NCBI GenBank assembly: GCA_046728935.1
Contig: JBKPFS010000055.1
Coordinates: 1-6,873, forward strand
DNA: 6,873 bases
Direction: 5' to 3'
From: DATAFO01 sp046728935
GTDB lineage: Bacteria > Actinomycetota > Thermoleophilia > Solirubrobacterales > 70-9
The position numbers and the translations under genes are program-made. Of the stretch, positions 5,929 through 6,873 are shown piece after piece (within the stretch, counting starts at the first letter, position 1; the number at the start of each line of letters is the position of its first letter). The notes under the pieces are model-generated. The model saw only the letters and a program-made list of their open reading frames with translations, was not told the origin of the DNA and made no database searches.

Positions 5929-6672
5929 GTGGGCTCACTCGACGGCCGCAAGGCGCTGATCACCGGCGCGTCATCGGGGATCGGCGAGGCGACCGCGCTG
6001 GCGATGGCGCGCGAGGGCGCCGCTGTCGCCCTGGGCGCCCGGCGCAAGGATCGTCTCGACGAGATCGTCTCCCGCATCCAGGCCCAGGGCGGTGAGGCAT
6101 TCGCGATCGAGGCCGACGTCGCAGAGGAGCAGCAGGCTCGCGCGCTGGTAACGAGCGCGCACTCTGAGCTCGGCGGCCTCGACTGCCTGGTCAACAACGC
6201 CGGCCTGATGCTGCTGGGGCTGGTGCAGGATGCCGACCCGGACGAGTGGCGCCGGATGATCGACGTCAACCTGCTCGGGCTCCTCTACTGCACCCACGCG
6301 GCGCTGCCGATCATGCGCGACGACGGGGGAGGGGACATCGTCAACATCTCCTCCCTCGCCGGGCGTACCGCGCGCCTCGGGGTGGGGGTTTACAACATGA
6401 CGAAGTGGGGCGTGGTCGCGTTCTCGGAGGCCCTGCGGCAGGAGGCCATGCACATCGGAGTCCGGGTCACCTGCGTCGAGCCCGGGTTTGTCGACACCGA
6501 GCTGCAGGGACACAACGCCAACCCGCTGGCGGTCGAGGGGATCAACCGGGAGCGTGAGCGGATCAAGGACGTGCTCGAGGCCGACGACGTCGGCAGGGCG
6601 ATCGTTTACGTGGTGAGCCAGCCCAAGCACGTGTCGTTGAGCGAGTTCATCGTCAGGCCAACCGGCGAGTGA
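5929..6672 (+). CDS. Short-chain dehydrogenase/reductase (classical SDR, probably NADP-dependent)
   Basis: A 247-residue classical SDR, the normal family length. The cofactor motif TGASSGIG is at 12-19. GARRKDRL (36-43) puts arginines after the second strand, which usually means NADP(H) preference. NNAG is at 89-92. The catalytic tetrad is complete: N114 (DVNLLG), S142 (NISSLAG), Y155 and K159 (YNMTK). PGFVDTEL (about 184-191) follows the active site as in the family. No membrane segment or signal peptide is seen. The overall look is close to the YdfG / NADP-dependent 3-hydroxy-acid or clavulaldehyde dehydrogenase-like group, but the substrate cannot be told from sequence. The GTG start is supported by the TAGCCT box 7 bases upstream and by the normal distance to the first beta strand. 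The XRE-type regulator downstream has its own promoter region. Confidence 0.92.
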   Translation: MGSLDGRKALITGASSGIGEATALAMAREGAAVALGARRKDRLDEIVSRIQAQGGEAFAIEADVAEEQQARALVTSAHSELGGLDCLVNNAGLMLLGLVQDADPDEWRRMIDVNLLGLLYCTHAALPIMRDDGGGDIVNISSLAGRTARLGVGVYNMTKWGVVAFSEALRQEAMHIGVRVTCVEPGFVDTELQGHNANPLAVEGINRERERIKDVLEADDVGRAIVYVVSQPKHVSLSEFIVRPTGE

Positions 6673-6676
6673 GCGG

Positions 6677-6701
6677 TTCCGCGGAAACACCGGTTCTGAA
6701 C
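6677..6701 (+). repeat. Two short palindromes and a CGGTTC direct repeat before the XRE gene
   Basis: TTCCGCGGAA (6677-6686) is a perfect 10-base palindrome, and GTTC-T-GAAC (6693-6701) is a perfect 9-base one. CGGTTC occurs at 6674-6679 and again at 6691-6696, 17 bases apart start to start. They lie between the SDR stop and the larger palindrome at 6704-6723. They may be additional protein-binding sites upstream of the regulator promoter. None is followed by a T-run, so they do not look like a terminator. Confidence 0.4.
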
Positions 6702-6703
6702 AA

Positions 6704-6723
6704 CTGTACGTGATAACGTACAG
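6704..6723 (+). promoter_or_regulatory. Perfect 8-4-8 inverted repeat, likely operator of the XRE regulator
   Basis: CTGTACGT-GATA-ACGTACAG is a perfect inverted repeat with 8-base arms and a 4-base spacer. Its centre is about 15 bases upstream of GTG 6729. Dyad symmetry of this size suits a dimeric helix-turn-helix repressor, and the site covers the TAACGT -10 candidate, so binding should block transcription. Autoregulation by the adjacent XRE protein is the natural inference; I cannot match the site to a known consensus. Confidence 0.7.
6714..6719 (+). promoter_or_regulatory. Candidate extended -10 box (TGA-TAACGT) of the XRE gene
   Basis: TAACGT fits TANNNT and is preceded by TGA (6711-6713), which gives an extended -10 (TGN). 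It lies within the right half of the palindrome and ends 9 bases before GTG 6729, which would give a leaderless or nearly leaderless mRNA. No convincing -35 is present, as is common for extended -10 promoters. Confidence 0.45.
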
Positions 6724-6728
6724 ATTCG

Positions 6729-6873
6729 GTGGCTGTGACTACCCAGAACGGCGCGTTGGGTGCCCGCGTGAGGGCGCTCCGCGAGGGCATGGGCCTCTCG
6801 CTCCGCGAGCTCTCGGAGCGCAGCCGGGTGAGCCCGCCGATGCTGTCGCAGGTCGAGCGTGGAGAGACCAGCC
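6729..6873 (+). CDS. XRE-family helix-turn-helix regulator, N-terminal part (runs off window)
   Basis: The first 48 codons are visible and the gene continues past the right edge. The segment LGARVRALREGMGLSLREL followed by SERSRVSPPMLSQVERGETS is a typical XRE / HTH_3 DNA-binding domain, with the recognition helix in the VSPPMLSQVERG part. This exact style of N-terminus is common in regulators that carry a C-terminal cupin sensor domain (about 180-200 residues in all), but the cupin part is not in view, so that is inference. Two in-frame GTG codons could be the start, 6729 and 6735. I prefer 6729 because it is 9 bases from the TAACGT box, whereas 6735 is 15 away; neither has a usable Shine-Dalgarno site. 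The perfect palindrome just upstream suggests that it represses itself. Confidence 0.85.
   Translation, partial: MAVTTQNGALGARVRALREGMGLSLRELSERSRVSPPMLSQVERGETS

Noticed and set aside
4802..5938. Antisense frame over leuA and the following gap
   Set aside because: The leuA part is a shadow; the part in the gap has no recognised family or clear ribosome site.
1..6873. Mobile elements, CRISPR arrays, tRNA or rRNA genes
   Set aside because: I looked for transposase motifs, terminal repeats, regularly spaced repeats and tRNA-like cloverleaf sequences and saw none.

Overview
The window is high-GC DNA, densely packed with plus-strand genes that use many GTG starts. It looks like an actinobacterial chromosome. 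The SerC tail closely resembles the mycobacterial type as I remember it. The short LeuA and the frequent TANNNT boxes 7-9 bases before start codons suggest a deep-branching actinobacterium such as Thermoleophilia/Solirubrobacterales. That placement is inference from memory and was not tested.

Layout. (1) Positions 1-2084 hold the 3' part of serC and the complete serA, overlapping by ATGA; these give two of the three steps of phosphorylated serine synthesis. (2) Positions 2124-3166 hold a zinc-free medium-chain oxidoreductase of the VAT-1/quinone reductase type, with its own apparently leaderless promoter. (3) Positions 3184-3901 hold a multi-pass membrane protein of unknown function, also apparently leaderless. 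(4) Positions 3880-4021 are the most interesting part: a 19-codon leucine-rich leader peptide (MTHRTSSLALLLLLPLRGE) followed by leuA. The leader's leucine codons are themselves complementary to the leuA Shine-Dalgarno region (13 base pairs with one bulge). (5) Positions 4022-5635 hold leuA, 2-isopropylmalate synthase. (6) Positions 5636-5928 are about 290 bases with no secure gene. (7) Positions 5929-6672 hold a classical short-chain dehydrogenase. (8) Positions 6673-6728 carry several palindromes, including a perfect 8-4-8 operator-like site over a -10 box. (9) From 6729 to the right edge runs the start of an XRE-type helix-turn-helix regulator.

How it fits together. serC-serA is a translationally coupled pair. 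leuA appears to be controlled by leucine supply through ribosome stalling on the leader peptide. The sequence favours a translational switch: a stalled ribosome masks the anti-Shine-Dalgarno tract and leaves leuA open, while completed leader translation frees the tract to close the leuA ribosome site. No terminator hairpin with a U-run is visible between the leader and leuA, so classical transcription attenuation is less well supported. The XRE regulator probably binds the palindrome over its own promoter. I see no mobile element, CRISPR array, tRNA or rRNA.
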